Source: Paramacrobiotus metropolitanus
Taxonomy: Eukaryota > Tardigrada > Eutardigrada > Parachela > Macrobiotidae
Direction: 5' to 3'
NCBI RefSeq assembly: GCF_019649055.1
Contig: NW_026570273.1
Coordinates: forward strand, 310,001 to 374,000
Length of the DNA: 64,000 nt
The notes beneath the pieces are model-generated. The model saw only the letters and a program-made list of their open reading frames with translations. It was not told the DNA's origin and did not search any database. A program made the position numbers and the translations under genes. Below are positions 12,644-25,365 of the stretch, piece after piece (position 1 is the first letter of the stretch; each line of letters starts with the position of its first letter).

Positions 12644-14623
12644 CTACATATCTGGACATTTGTTGCTGCGAGCCAGTTCAGCGAATACGAGAAGTGGGCT
12701 TATTAATGCCGCTGTCGTCTAACGAAATTTAGTTGACGTACACATATGCAAAGTGTCGGCCATGTTTGCTCATCGAGCAAAATAAACTTTTCAAGGATCA
12801 CCCTCATACTACAGTACTCGTATATTCTATGGACTATGATCACTATGCTGCAATTCGGCGAAATATGTATCGGTTCAAACTGGAAGTCGATCGAGCAAAT
12901 GGAACGGATAGTTTTACAGTCTGCAACCGCCACGCGAAAATGACGACCGATCAGAAGAAAATTATGTATGAGGAGTGATAATATGGACAGTGCAAGGCAA
13001 TTAATTCGTGCAATGTAGTGTTGCCAATAATCTGAAATTTGACAGCAAGATTTTGTGAAAAGGGAAGAAGCTTCCGAGCTGTTCCAAAGAAGAAGTTGGT
13101 TGCTATCATCAAATTTGTCGATAACTCCAACCGCTTTTAAATTAATAAAATTAACATGGACAGTTTGTTGCAAAAATTGACTTCTAACTCACAACTCATA
13201 CGTGTTTCGGTGACTGACAATTATGAGCAGTTTACTTAAGGATAAATGGAAACGGTCACCTGGAAAGCACTTTCCCGGGTTACAATGACACCGGCCACGG
13301 TAAAACATGCCAGATCGGGATGCGGTACCGAAACACATAAGGCTGTCCACTCTTCTTCATTCCACTCAAGTTTTCCTGGACGCAAGCACATGTCGACAAT
13401 TTGCGCCATTTCCGTGCCCCGTTAGAGATCACACGAAACTATTTAACACACCCCTTTCCAGTTCTGCTAGGGAACTGTAATTTCTTTACCTGTTTAGCCG
13501 AATAAATACAGACAACAGCGAGTACACACAAATGCAAACAGAGTACAACTAATGTGACTAACAGTGATACTGGTGGCGCCTGACCATCCGAAGAATATTT
13601 CCCTACGTTAAAAGCATATAAATCAGATGTGATATTGCGGAATACACGCGATCCGCTGCCATAACGGAGAAGCAGTTGTCCAAGCCGCGGACAATACAAA
13701 TCAATTCCAGGTGTGTCAAGAAACCTTCCACCAAAACATGCCCACATCTGATAAGCTTGCTGTCGTGTGTCCAGCACCGTCCGACGAACGATTACGCTAC
13801 ACGATAGCGCCACAACCACCAGAAACCCAGTGAACTTTCTCGACCCAAGTTCGATAGAAAGATTAGCAGGCTGTAAATACGATAACCCTACTCTATACAC
13901 TGTGCACTCGATGCCGGAGTACTGGGAAAGAATTTCTGTTTATTGTTGATGAAATCGGCCGGAAATCCGCCGATAAGCCGTCGATAAAACCGGTAGCCAT
14001 GATATGCAGCTTGAACTAGCATAAAACTGACCATGACCACGACCAGAATGCGTTTCTCTTGGCGAACAATCTTGTAACCGTAGTTTTGGTCAAGGTCGCC
14101 GATTAAATGCAGAATTCGTTGGCTGGTGATGCACAAGAAAATGATACATAATATCTTGAAAATATAACCACATGCATCGATCACGTTGTATATGAGCAAC
14201 GTAAACCAGTTGGAAGCAGCCGGTGCGTTGTACCTTATTTCTTCCATCGCCGAGAACGAAATTGCAATAATAACCAATGCAAGGTATACAGCTTAGGACT
14301 AAAAAGACGAATAACACCATACCCAGATATCCTTACGCATGTGGCAAGTGCAGTTGTACGACAACCGGATATTTTAGCTGCGTCGTACAGCGCACTGCGC
14401 CGCATGCGTTCGGAATGCTGTGGGTGGGATTATGCGTCTTTTTTGTCCTAAGCTGTATGTTCGTCGTACAACGCAATACTTTTCCTCGTGTTGAACTCTT
14501 GTCAAATGGAAAGGAAAAACAGCCGCAGATTTGCAAGAACATTACCCAAAACATGGTGACCTTCCTAATGAAACCTTTATTTCCATGTTTGATAGATGCG
14601 CCTTTATCCAAAGCGCCAGACAT
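12644..14623 (-). pseudogene. Gustatory-receptor-like pseudogene split by a MITE (copy 4)
   Basis: All three exons can be found: exon 1 in pieces from 14623 to 13490, exon 2 at 13418-13260 and exon 3 at 12718-12644. A 167-bp MITE (14289-14455) interrupts exon 1 at the second membrane segment. Taking away the element and one TA leaves the exon in frame, so the insertion came after the gene was intact. Further damage includes loss of frame near 13890 (inside TM4) and near 13700-13760, a missing AG before exon 2 (CGG where paralogues have CAG), and an early stop in exon 3 after CPDM, where copies 3 and 5 read on to NC[T/S]Q. The closest relatives are copies 3 and 5, with the same CPDC tail. Confidence 0.8.
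14289..14455. mobile_element. 167-bp TA-flanked MITE, copy B, inside a receptor exon
   Basis: Starts CAGCTTAGGAC and ends GTCCTAAGCTG with TA on each side (14287-14288 and 14456-14457). The halves are imperfect inverted repeats, giving one long foldback. Same length and terminal sequence as the copy at 4525-4691 but with better preserved ends. The TA duplication and internal palindrome indicate a Tc1/mariner-type MITE moved in trans. Confidence 0.85.
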
Positions 14624-15477
14624 CTTTTAGGCGAACGTTTTCAGCAGTACGGTACCTGTTTTGCGAAGTTATTAATTTTACAGCAAATCTAGTAAAGACT
14701 TTAGAAGAACACACCGGTTACCGGTACTGAAGAGCGTTGTAAAATTTTTCACGACTGATTACTAAGGGCACTCGGTTTGGCATTAGGCAAACTAAATCTG
14801 CAAACTAAATCTGCTGAAGTGGACAAGGTGTTTTCGAATGTTGTCGTACGAGAGTCGGCAGAGCTGAGGGACGCGCAAAGTACACAAAACAGACTCCCAC
14901 TCCATTTGTTTAACTAAGGGGAGAAGATCAGTTGATAGGGGTAAGAACTTATGGGTACCATGACTACGTAATACCGTCTGCCAAGGCAGCAGGCTACTCG
15001 TATTCCAACATTTGGTGAAATGTTTAGATTTTTTGAATTAAACTTGTAACTGGAATCGACTTTAGAACCGAATTTCGTCATCATATTAGAATTTCATTGA
15101 GCAGTAAAACTCACTTGATGAATTGGTGATTGGGAATATTCAGTTACGCCAGTACATACAAAGCTTACAGCAGGTTAGACGAATACAAAAACAGTTAACA
15201 GTTACGGACGGTTAAACAGTTTGTATTATTTTAGATGACAAGACTAGTGAATTAGTACGAACTGCAAATTAAAAGCACGAATCGTGTCCGTCGAGAAATA
15301 ACGCTAAATAAATAAGGCTGAGTTACTGATCTAAACGCGTGACTCCGCCAAATGGAGCGGATGCATGGACGATTGCCAAGAACCATTTAAAACAACAAGC
15401 GGCAGTATGCAGTATCCATTCCATCAGACCTTCTCGCATTATGGCATGGAAAACAATTGAGGAAGGAGCCTTAAAGT
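14624..15477. other. Spacer, nothing recognised
   Basis: About 850 bp between the start of the broken copy 4 and the last exon of copy 5. No open frame of note, no clear repeat; presumably upstream sequence of copy 4 and the 3' flank of copy 5, possibly with an undetected short fourth exon of the latter. Confidence 0.4.
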
Positions 15478-15489
15478 TTAAGGTGATAC

Positions 15490-17005
15490 CTGGCTGCAGT
15501 TAGTGCTGAATTCACAATCCGGACATTTATGACCACTGGCCAGCTCGGCGAAAACAAGAAGCGTGCTGATCAGAGCAGCGCCCATCTACTCGAAATGGGT
15601 TGAAAAGATAAGTCTTCCACAGCAATTACAAAAAATACTCCTTCAACCGCGCCAGATGCATTCATACCCAAGCTTTTACGCAGACTATACAAGTATTGTT
15701 TACGATTTTCGTGTACAGTAATCACGCAGTAGTTCAGTACTTTACTTACCTGAAACGCGCTTTCCCGAGTTACGATGATCCCTGCAACGGTGAAGCATGC
15801 CGGATCTCGTTGTTGGCCAGCAGCAAGTACCGCGGTCCACTCATCTTTCTTCCATTTTACTTTGCCCAGCCGAAAACAAGTACCGACAACTTCCGCCAAC
15901 TCTGTACCCTGTCCCAATAGATATAACAATGCCCATCGAAATTTAAACTGTTATCATATTTTACCATTATGCGGAAACGTCCAGTTTCTTTTACCTGCTC
16001 TGTGGAATGCATGCAAACAGCGGCAAGGATGCATAAGTGGAGCCAAAACATAGCTAGCGCTGCTACCGATTCCGCCGCTGGCGAGTGACCATCCGACGAG
16101 TCCTTGCCCAATTCGAACGCGTAATAAATCAGGTTACATATGGCAGAATAGACCCGGTCAGCTGCAATAACCGAGAAGCAGTCATCCAGGTTGCGAATGA
16201 TGCGAATCAACCGTAACTGCGCTAAATATTCCTCCATCGAAAGGATTTCACCACCGATGAGTTTACGTCGAATATCCGAAACCGTCCGTCGGACAATAAT
16301 GCTACACGACATCGCGATGAACGCTAGGAAACACAGCAGATTTTCTCGTCCAACGCTCAATAGATAAAGTAGCATGTAGTACATGCGAATCGTCCATTCC
16401 GTGAGCAAGGCGTCGCTCTCCGGAATGTTGAGAAAATAGCGTCTTCTGTAAGTAGCGAGATCCGTGGGAAAATAACTGAACTGCTCTTGGTAAAATCGGT
16501 ATCCATTTCGCAGTGCCATGATGAAAACGTAACCAACCATAGAAGCGACAATCATACAGCGCTCTTTCAGTGTAATCATTTTGCCGTAATTCCGATCGAG
16601 GTTGCCAGTTAAATCCATGATCGGTTGGCTGACGAACCACACAAAAACTATGCACATTAATCTAATTATGAAATCCGATACGTTAATCACTAGGTACACC
16701 AGCAACGAAAACCAATTGGATAACGACGGTGCGTTGTACTTGATCTCTTCGAAAGCCCCGAAGGAAGTCGCACAGATATTCAATGTCATGTAGATGTACA
16801 TAATAAATCGTATTACTTTGCCCCAGGTTGAGCGTTTGTCCAACGGATAATAAAAGCAGCCACATATCTGCAGAAATACAGCACAAAACCTGGTGATGCT
16901 CCCGATGAACTCACCCTCTGACTTCTTGTGCTGGGTCTTTAGAGTTTTCGATGAACAGAATGTTAACTCCTTACCGAATTCATCTGCGCCCGTATTATCC
17001 AACAT
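15490..17005 (-). CDS. Gustatory-receptor-like multi-pass receptor, copy 5
   Basis: Exon 1 is 17005-15995 (337 codons, from the first ATG), exon 2 is 15908-15750 (53 codons) and exon 3 is 15585-15490 (32 codons), with phase-0 GT-AG junctions, about 422 residues before any fourth exon. Motifs shared with the family are NWFSLL after TM1, the intracellular loop MEEYLAQLRLIRIIRNLDDC, SSDGHSP in the outer loop, STEQ at the exon-1 end, DPACFTVAGIIVTRESAFQ in exon 2 and AALISTLLVFAELASG in exon 3. The coding part ends NCSQ at a GT, like several paralogues, so a short terminal exon probably lies further left; I could not place it. No disruption is seen. Confidence 0.72.
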
Positions 17006-17770
17006 TTTATAAACGAGTGTTTCTGACTTCAGTAACTGAATACGCTAAGCAAAATATGTGTTGGTAGCATGCTCAGCGGAAGAGATCGGATGCTTAGCCG
17101 ATAAAAATGCCTCATCTTGTTCTACATTGCTGCTGAGGGAATCTATGCCGCTGGAACAGTAGGTACTCCCAAGGGAGTAAGATCCTGTGAGCTGCAGTAA
17201 AGGATCATCCGGGAAATATAAATTGAAACAACAGCAATGTGTTGCTTGGAGGCGGTAGAGAAAGCCAGGGGAATCGGATATTGTTACTTGCAGTTATCAG
17301 AAGTGTACTGACTGGCAGACGACTCAGAGGTCAAAATTTTCCCATGCGTTCAATATGTTCTGCATTTATTCAAAAATATTGCACCTGGTTTTAAAAACAG
17401 CTCGAGTACTGTACAATATATGGAGTAAAGTAAGGTATCACTTTTCTTCGCTTGTGAGCAATTTTTCATGAATTCGAACAGCTGCTTATAGAGTGCTACG
17501 TGAGACGTACCTCCATGTATCTCAAAGTACAGATAGAAGTACTACTGGAAAAGTACCAACTGAGCAGGCTATGTTCCATTCATTCGATAATAGACGCACT
17601 TTTCAGGTAACTGAAAACGATGGTTCTAGCTTCCGATGATCTGCGGAAGTTGCGGAAAATAATATTAGAAAATAATAATTTGATAAATTTCCTCAGTAAT
17701 CTTTAGAAAATGGCGGCGGCAACACAAACCAGGTTGATGTCTGCGCATTCATTTGAGTGGTTATTCGCTT

Positions 17771-18190
17771 TTATTAATGCCAGCCATATGGCAGTCAGTT
17801 CCGCAAATACAGGCAAGTTGCTTACCGTTACAAAAACGGCACAGCCCTACTGTTCAATCAAAAACTTTTAATACAGGAGATGCGTAATGGGAATCTGTTT
17901 CCACCTTTCAAAAAGTACTCTACAGTGCCGTATGACGGTTGCGTTTGAATCTGTTTATTGCTTTTAAACTAGCAAGGTGGCTACTTGTACTCGTCTGGAT
18001 TTTCCTCGTTAAGCGGCGCTTTTAGTATGGCGAAACTATGAAATACAAGAGGACAAGCTGTTAGTTTACCTGAACAGCGCACTTCTCGCATGATAACAAT
18101 ACGTCCGACAGTAAAACACCAGGGTTTAGTATGTTTTTCTTGAAGGTATATAGCCTTCGACTTATCGATCTACCAGGCCGATTTTTCACT
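17771..18190 (-). pseudogene. Relic of receptor exons 2 and 3
   Basis: At about 18170-18062 the minus strand reads AIYLQEKHTKPWCFTVGRI and then MRE before a GT, recognisable as the exon-2 end of a receptor like copies 6 and 7. At about 17845-17771 it reads VFAELT, matching TM7 (VFAELA). Both are out of frame or shortened and no exon 1 is found upstream (18200-18660), so this is a decayed, truncated copy. Confidence 0.55.
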
Positions 18191-18665
18191 CTATCACTAC
18201 GAGCACCAATCTCAAGGAACACATCACTGCTATCAGCACAATACAACTGATACAAAAGCATCGTAATAATATGCAAAATCTACTACAGCTACAAGTTATC
18301 CGCAATACGGGAGCACAGGCGCTGTAGCTTTACATATTATCGTATGGCGTCGTAATACCTCCATAATTGAAATCTGCCCAAGCTTTCCAATCCAAAGATT
18401 TTAAAGGATTTATAGTACTCAGTGATTCGGAGTGACAGAACACAAGAACGTGAGCCGCATGAACAAAGGTAAAACATTGAAATTGGTGAATTTGCCGTTA
18501 TCGAAGTCAGTCCAGAAGGATTCGCTCACACAGGCTAAACTCCGCCCATTGCTCGGCGAACTCTTGTCAGATAACTGACATGTTGTTTTCAGCTTCGCGT
18601 TTCCTGCGGAAGATTTTAGAAAAGTTTACAAAGTAGTAATAAACAAAAACTCCGACAACACGAAC

Positions 18666-20160
18666 TTGAGGGATGTTTGTGCACTGTTTTGCCGGTTCTC
18701 CGCTTTTTCCACCACCAGCCAACTCCGTAAATACTAGCAAGGTGCTTATCAAAGTGGCACATGCCTATTACAAGAAACAATCTCTACTATACAAAGCGGC
18801 ATGTGAATCGAAAACATACGGTACACAAAGAAAATAAACCCACACTCAAAAATTCCATGGTGGAAAATTTGCGAAATACAAATTCTGATTGACTTACGAA
18901 TATTTGTCTATTTCTGACTGGCAAATTTATGATTAGTGGAAGTACGTACCTGAACAGCACCTTCTCGATTGATCATCACGCCGCCCACGGTAAAGCAGCA
19001 TGGCTCGGTTTGCTTCCCACGAAGATACATGGTCGTCCACTCATCGTTTGTCCAATGTTTCTCCCATGCGCAAAGACATTTCAGCTACGTCATCGAGATT
19101 TTGACCCTAAGAAGACCAACCACAGTGTTTCACGCAAAGACAGCGCCTAAACATATTTTCTGAGTTTTCTCGAAGTACCTGTTCAGTAGAATACGCACAG
19201 ATAGTGGTCAATATGCAAAACGAAAATGTGTATGTCGTTAGTGTAGCAATATTTTCTAAAGGGGGCTGCTGTTCCGCGGGGTATCGGCTGCAGTCAAGCG
19301 TAAGGACAATTGCGCCCGTTAATGACGCGTAACACAAAATGCCGGTAATTAGTGAAAAACAGCCACTCAGATCGTTGACGATCTTCCTCAACTGTAGCAT
19401 CTGTGAATATTCTTCCAGTGGACTTTCGCCGTTGTCAGGAGGCAACTATTTAAATGCTGTGAATTTCCCCGAAGATCTTCACTACTGAGAAACGCAACAG
19501 ATAATAGAAAGCCCAAAAGGATATCGCGGCAGATGTACGGCAAACATGTGCCCACAGAGTAAGCGCGAAAAATCACTTCCACATAGGATACCGGCACATT
19601 TGGGAAGTACCGCTGATGAAAGTCCGTTATTTGTTGCTCAACTGAAACATCAGATTGTTGTGTATATATGTTATAAGTTGATTTGACTGCCACAGTCAGA
19701 ATGTGGACGACGAAAACGAAACCACAAGCGTACAGTCTCTTCGGAGCGATTAATCCAGACGTAATTTGGTCGAGAATCCTCAGCAACTGCAGAAATTTTC
19801 TGCTCGATAAGAATACAAGCAGCATACAAAGTAAATCGCAGATGATGTTCGATGTAGTGATTTCTTGATTCACTACGGAAGTGAACCAGTTGGAAAATTT
19901 CGCCGTAGGGTAGAACTTGACAGATTCATAAAGATAAAGCACATTCGACCCGATAACGAATGCTGTGTACAAACACATAAAAGCAAACAAAATTCCCCGT
20001 AATCGAGAACGTCGTTGCAGTGGCAAGAAAATATACCCGCCGATACGTAACAGGGTAAACCAGACCACGGTATTAGCAAAAGCGGTCCTTTCTTCGTACC
20101 CTTGCTCTCCGCAGCCGTTAGCTTCTTGGCGTGATCTTGGTGGTCAATAGCGACAACCAT
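18666..20160 (-). pseudogene. Gustatory-receptor-like pseudogene with three frameshifts (copy 6)
   Basis: Exon 1 runs 20160-19179, exon 2 19106-18950 and exon 3 18764-18666, closely matching copy 7 throughout. Reading frame is lost near 20075 (just after KKGPL), near 19430 (before the SPLEEYSQM intracellular loop) and in exon 2 near 19050. Exon 2 is 157 bp where paralogues have 159. Splice sites and the TM7 exon (TLISTLLVFTELAGGGK) are still good. Frame loss is recent-looking because similarity continues at full length on both sides of each break. Sequencing error in one or two places cannot be excluded. Confidence 0.75.
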
Positions 20161-22175
20161 CTTGTTGATTTGGCAGTTATTTAGCTACTACCAACGCTCT
20201 TCCATGTAGACCGAACTGGCAGTCCATTAAAAATTTCTGCTGTTGTAGAGGTGCTTATGAAGCAATGTCCTTGCAAAATTCGAAGTCTGTTTTCTATTAA
20301 CAACGGTTTCGCCCGCTCGTATCAGCTTGCAGACATTAGAGTGATCAGTGCAATCACGAACCGAAAGCTACGCAATTACGGAATGGAGTGCACTGTGGGA
20401 ACTAGGAACAATTCTGCAGTGTTTGAACGGTATAATTATTATAATGTCCTGCCCGGAACCAGCACACGTAGGAATACCATAATACATTTGCAACCACCGG
20501 GATAGACAGCAGGCAAACATATCGTTACCTGTATAACCAGGGCTAAAACACAATATGATTGACATAATTTTGACATCTTCTATGAATCCTGGCAAACAAT
20601 TTCTACCATCATCAATCCGCGGTACAGAGATTTGAGTTTACGCATAATCGACTGATGGGCGTAGCACCGTGGATGTTATTTGTTTTGCAGTGAGAGTGGA
20701 TCGATGGTTTGAGGAATACTGAGGATACCCTGAGTTATCAAGAGTAATCTTTTCCACGACATTCTCGTCTTTGCTGTGCACTGCACTCTCTTGCGTATCG
20801 TGCCGGTAAACCGAGACAATTCTCACTGTGTGCCTTGGTTATACATAAGGAAATATGAAACAATGCTGTTCCCATGCCGCCACTCCAAACACCACACCCC
20901 CACCACGACCGCGTTGTTCAGCCGAGGATGTAGGTTTTCCCAGGTTATCGGCTAACTCCCTTCTGTTTGCACGCGGTGGCCTACAACCAATACGGACAGG
21001 ATATGTGCTGTTCAGTGTTATCTGAATTGCTTGCAAACACTCTCAGAAGGCAACAAACCGCGGAATCCCTACAGCTAATCGTTAAAATTGACCCAGGTGT
21101 GACAGTAAAACCCTCGCTGCTATTTCTGTCCGACGTCCCCCCGAATCCCACAATAGGTTTTGTCCTATTTGTCTCGGCACTGTTGTTTAAAAAAAGCAGG
21201 TGTCGGTATAGAACGTCATGCGTTACCTCAAGACAGACAGCACTGGTCAAAATAACATCATCCACCACGCATGATTATGAAACGCAGCATGGTTCCGCCT
21301 ATAAGGTAACCTTCCTGACATTTTCGCAGCTGAACGACTCTGTTGCTTACGGTGGCACGTTGTGTTTCGGTAAAGTGAGCGTATGGTTCATTCTCGACCG
21401 GTTCTGCTACCTGTATGTGTGATTAGAACACTCAGCGCGCGTCCATTTTTCCGATTAATTTGGATACTGCGTCTTACTGGTTAGAAAATTACAGATACGT
21501 ACGTATGCAGATACGATAGGATGGCAAGGCTCGTGCAACCTTGAAATGATTTAAGTGGCTTCTCGTATTAGAAGAGCAAGATGCGCCAATGTGTCCTCTG
21601 CGGGTGTTATAACAGCTACATCAAAAGAAGTAATTGCAGAGTAATTTTTTCAATAACGGCATCAGATTAAACGAGAAAATGGATAGTGAAGTTGGAGGAT
21701 GCAGTTGCGGCAAAGTTCTACTTGAGAATTTTGATCATCGGTTTCGCTTTATGCAGTAATAATTATGTAGGTTTATCTAGTAGGATATACGTTATCTAGC
21801 AGACACTGAGGTCAGAGTGTGTGTACAATATACTGTGCTACTGGACAAACAATGAACAGACAGAAAATCAGTTTATCCAACCAAAAATTTAATTTGCATT
21901 AGAACCGCTGTAATTAATGACCTTTGTGACACCACCTGCAGCACATACAAAGTATCAGTATCTAATGAATAAATTAAAAACGAACTGATCAGGTTAAGAA
22001 GCCGAACGAGTCAGTAAGCCAATGAGGAATTCGCGACGCACTTTGCGCTTATTATACTAACCTGCAAATTTCGCTAACGTGGAGTCGGAAGAGTGCGTAG
22101 TGTTGTAGCTTCAAATCACCTGTAGAACGCAATGAATAAGTGCATATAGTAGGTTTAAACGAAGACATCGATCGC
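20161..22175. other. Spacer with a sequence repeated at 25.1 kb
   Basis: No receptor exon found. About 20968-21071 is similar to 25118-25224 (shared GTGGCCTA.AA.CAATACG and following 80 bases), so this is a duplicated piece. On the minus strand both copies encode a similar short peptide segment (VFASNSDNTE / VFVENSNNTE), but neither lies in a convincing gene model. The rest shows nothing recognisable. Confidence 0.45.
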
Positions 22176-23779
22176 TCAAACCTGGGTTGTATTTGCACCC
22201 CCTTTTCCCGCTCCTTCGCTTTTACCACCACCAGCGAGTTCCGCGAACACCAGTAAGGTGCTTATCAATGCAGCACAAGCCTGTACGGGACGAGTAGGAA
22301 CATTACAATACAATGTGTGTTTTAGGAAAATCCAGGGTGCTTGAATAATTGTGATGTTCTACGTAACAAATACGGATCCAAATAATTTTACGGCTTGCGA
22401 TTCCGAGAACGTGCTGTACTGTGGTGCAATATTGTACGAATTTTTAGTTAAAGTTTAAAAAAAAAACATACTGCTAATCGACTCGGGGGATTGTCAATGT
22501 ACGCTTGTACGGTTATGTACCTGAACAGCTCCTTCCCGCATGATTACAACACCGCCAGCAGTATAGCAGCAAGGTTCGCTTTGCTTCCCGCGGAGATACG
22601 TGGCCGTCCACTCATCGTTCGTCCACTGCTTTTCTCCGATACGCAAGCACATTTCAGCTACGTTGGCGAGTTTTTGTCCCTTTAGACGAATAACCATTAA
22701 GGACACAGCGAGCGTTTCTCTGAAAATTCTAACCCAGAAAGAATTCAAAAAATATTCGGCATTTTCATATTTATTACCTGTTCAGTAGAGAACGCACAAA
22801 TACTCGTCAACGCACAAAAAGAAAATATGTGTGTCATTAGGGCGGCAATGTTTTCCATGGGCGGCTGCTGGCCCGTAGTGTACTGACTACAGTCTAGCGT
22901 AAGAACAATGGAACCGGTTAGAGCTCCATAGCACAGTATCCCGACAATCGGCGAAAAACAGCCATTCAGATCCTTGACGACATTTCTCAGTTGTATCATT
23001 TGAGAATACTCGTGTATCGGGACAGTGTTCGCTGTGAGCAGTCCAGAATTCATGAGCACGGCAGTCATTCGAAGAGTTTCACTGGTGAGAAACATAACAG
23101 ATAATACGAAGCCTAATAAGATTTCGCGGCTGACAAACGGCAGACATGTGAAGACGGTGTAAGCTCGGAAAATCACTTCCACATGAGATGCCGGCAGATT
23201 TGGTAAGTATCGTTGCCGAAAATCCGCTATTTGCTGTGAAACTGAGACGTCACATTCTAGCGTATACACAAAATACGTGGATGTAGCCGCCACACACAAA
23301 ATGTGAAGAATCATGGCGAAAACACACGCGTACAGTCTCTTCGGAAGGATTAATCCAGAGGACATCTGGTCGAGAGTTTTCAGCAGCTGCAGAAATGCAC
23401 GACTAGCTGAACATGCCAGCAGCATGCACAGCAAATCACAGATGATGTTTGATGTGGTGATCACTTGATTCACAACGGAGGTAAACCAGTTTGAAAAGTG
23501 TGAGGAATGGAACCGAACAGACTCGTATAGATATAGCAGGTTCGATCCAATAATGAGGGCCGCATAAATGTACGAGAAAGCACGCAAACCGGTTGTTAAT
23601 TGAGACTGTTTTGGTAGCGGCGAGAAAATGTAGCCGCCGATACGCAGCAGCGCAATCCAAACAACGGTGATCTTCCACAGTGGGCCGCTCTTTAAGCTCT
23701 CGGTCTTGGTCGTCGGCGGGGCCTTAGTGAAGTCTTGCTGGTCAATGGCTAGAACCATTTTGTTGATTTTGAGGGTCAT
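22176..23779 (-). CDS. Gustatory-receptor-like multi-pass receptor, copy 7
   Basis: Exon 1 is 23779-22778 (334 codons, first ATG, reading MTLKINKMV), exon 2 is 22679-22521 (53 codons) and exon 3 is 22280-22182. Read-through gives a stop two codons later at 22176 (NTTQ, one Val, stop). This and copy 6 form a subfamily: GPLWKITVVW near the start, RIGGYIFSPL, SNWFTSVVNQ, HEYSQMIQLRNVVKDLNGC, and LDCSQYTTGQQPP in the outer loop. Exon 2 has a short charged start and CCYTAGGVVIMREGAVQ. Exon 3 has AALISTLLVFAELAGGGK. Intact in all exons and splice sites. Confidence 0.72.
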
Positions 23780-25365
23780 TGAACTACCGAACAAGGCTCT
23801 TTCGCGTATGGTAACGTCGATAATGGCGTACGCTACGGGTACTCTACTACGCTGTCATATGAGATTCATTGTCAGGTCCTTAGGGAACGCAGAATGCTTA
23901 CCGCAACACTAGATGACCGTCTTCTATATCAACAAATTCTTGTGTTTCAGTATGTCCACGTAGTACGGATCTGTTTAAAAAAGGGAACTCGCTTACTGCA
24001 CAAATGTGCGGATACTGTATTTCATCCGGATCAAACACATGAATTCTCGTCAATATGTCGGAATGATTGCTCTTAATTCCTGACGATAAAATCGGAAAGT
24101 GGTACCCGCAAGTACTGTACATAAAGTGTGTTTATTGCACGTACAAGGTTACTCAATATTTTGCCGCATCTCGGTACGGAATGCGGAGCCACTGCTTTCG
24201 CCTGAGCGGCGCACAAAAAAATGTTTTAATTAAGTCAAGCAGCGATTCGATTATGCCCAATGAGCTCATTGGATACAGCGCCCTAATCGTAATTGGCAAA
24301 CATACGATATGCCACGTCATACAATTTTCAGCAGCTGTCGAAAAGTAGACATGGATGATGTCGGCATCATGTCGAAAATGTAAAATGTCCAATAAATATT
24401 AGCAACCAACTGACTGGGCGGTATAACCGTATACTGTGTAACAATATAGCAGCACCGGCACAGGTAAAGCATGCTTTAGGTTTGCTGTTGTCGCAGTTAG
24501 TCAGCTGCTTTAGCAATTCTCAGTTTGTGCAGTCTGAAAATCGATCTTTGCATTTTTATGACTATATTGTCAGCCGACATAGCACCAGTGGTTTTCCTCC
24601 TTTTGCACTTACAGTTGATCAACGATTCTGAGGGCAATTTCAGCTGTCAATCAACTGGCTCCACAGCACTCCAACATTACAATACTTGTTTGGATTATAT
24701 ATGTGACAACAGAGTGAACAGACCTAGGCAATGCTCTTCTTGGTATTTTACCGTTTTAGTTTCTCGTAAAATTAATGCTAGTTGATATTTGTCGGTAAAG
24801 ATTGTGCCAGACATTGCCAGTAATTTGTGAGAAAATTGTTGGACCTGGTGTCGGTAATCGGAAAGCGGTCTATTCTGTCTGTTAGTAATTTGATGATCAA
24901 TTGTCAGCATGTATTATACATATGGCAGCTGCTTGCGGTTTATTGATAGTTATAATTTTCCTCAGTAATTAATGAAGGGCCTCGTTCGTATATCTCATTA
25001 TGTGTGTACAATACCAGAACCAGAAAAAAATCATGCGCCGAAACTTCACAAGCCCAGACCTATCACGTGGCTTACGTAGGAGTGCGAGTTCCCTGGATGG
25101 TGAGCTGAATCCCTTGCGTTTCTAGTTTGTGGCCTATAATCAATACGAGTAGTTGCTGTGTCCTCAGTATTATTTGAATTCTCAACAAATACTCCCGGAA
25201 GAAGGGGTAGCAAACCGTGTAACCCTGCACAGAATCGACGAAAAGTAAGCACGATTTTGGTGTGGGACAAAAATATTCTCGGTATTCTTCCTGTTCAAAG
25301 AACCTCCTACCACGCAGCTTTCTGAAAATCGCCTCAGCACGGTTGCGTAAGAGCACTATAAGGAA
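23780..25365. other. Divergent intergenic region where the array changes strand
   Basis: Between the last minus-strand receptor (copy 7) and the first plus-strand receptor (copy 8). Holds a duplicated piece at 25118-25224 (related to 20968-21071). No gene recognised. It must include the 5' flanks of both divergent receptors. Confidence 0.45.

Noticed and set aside
12703-13173. 156-codon minus-strand frame
   Set aside because: It lies in intron 2 of receptor pseudogene copy 4, has no recognisable motif and no paralogue in the equivalent introns.
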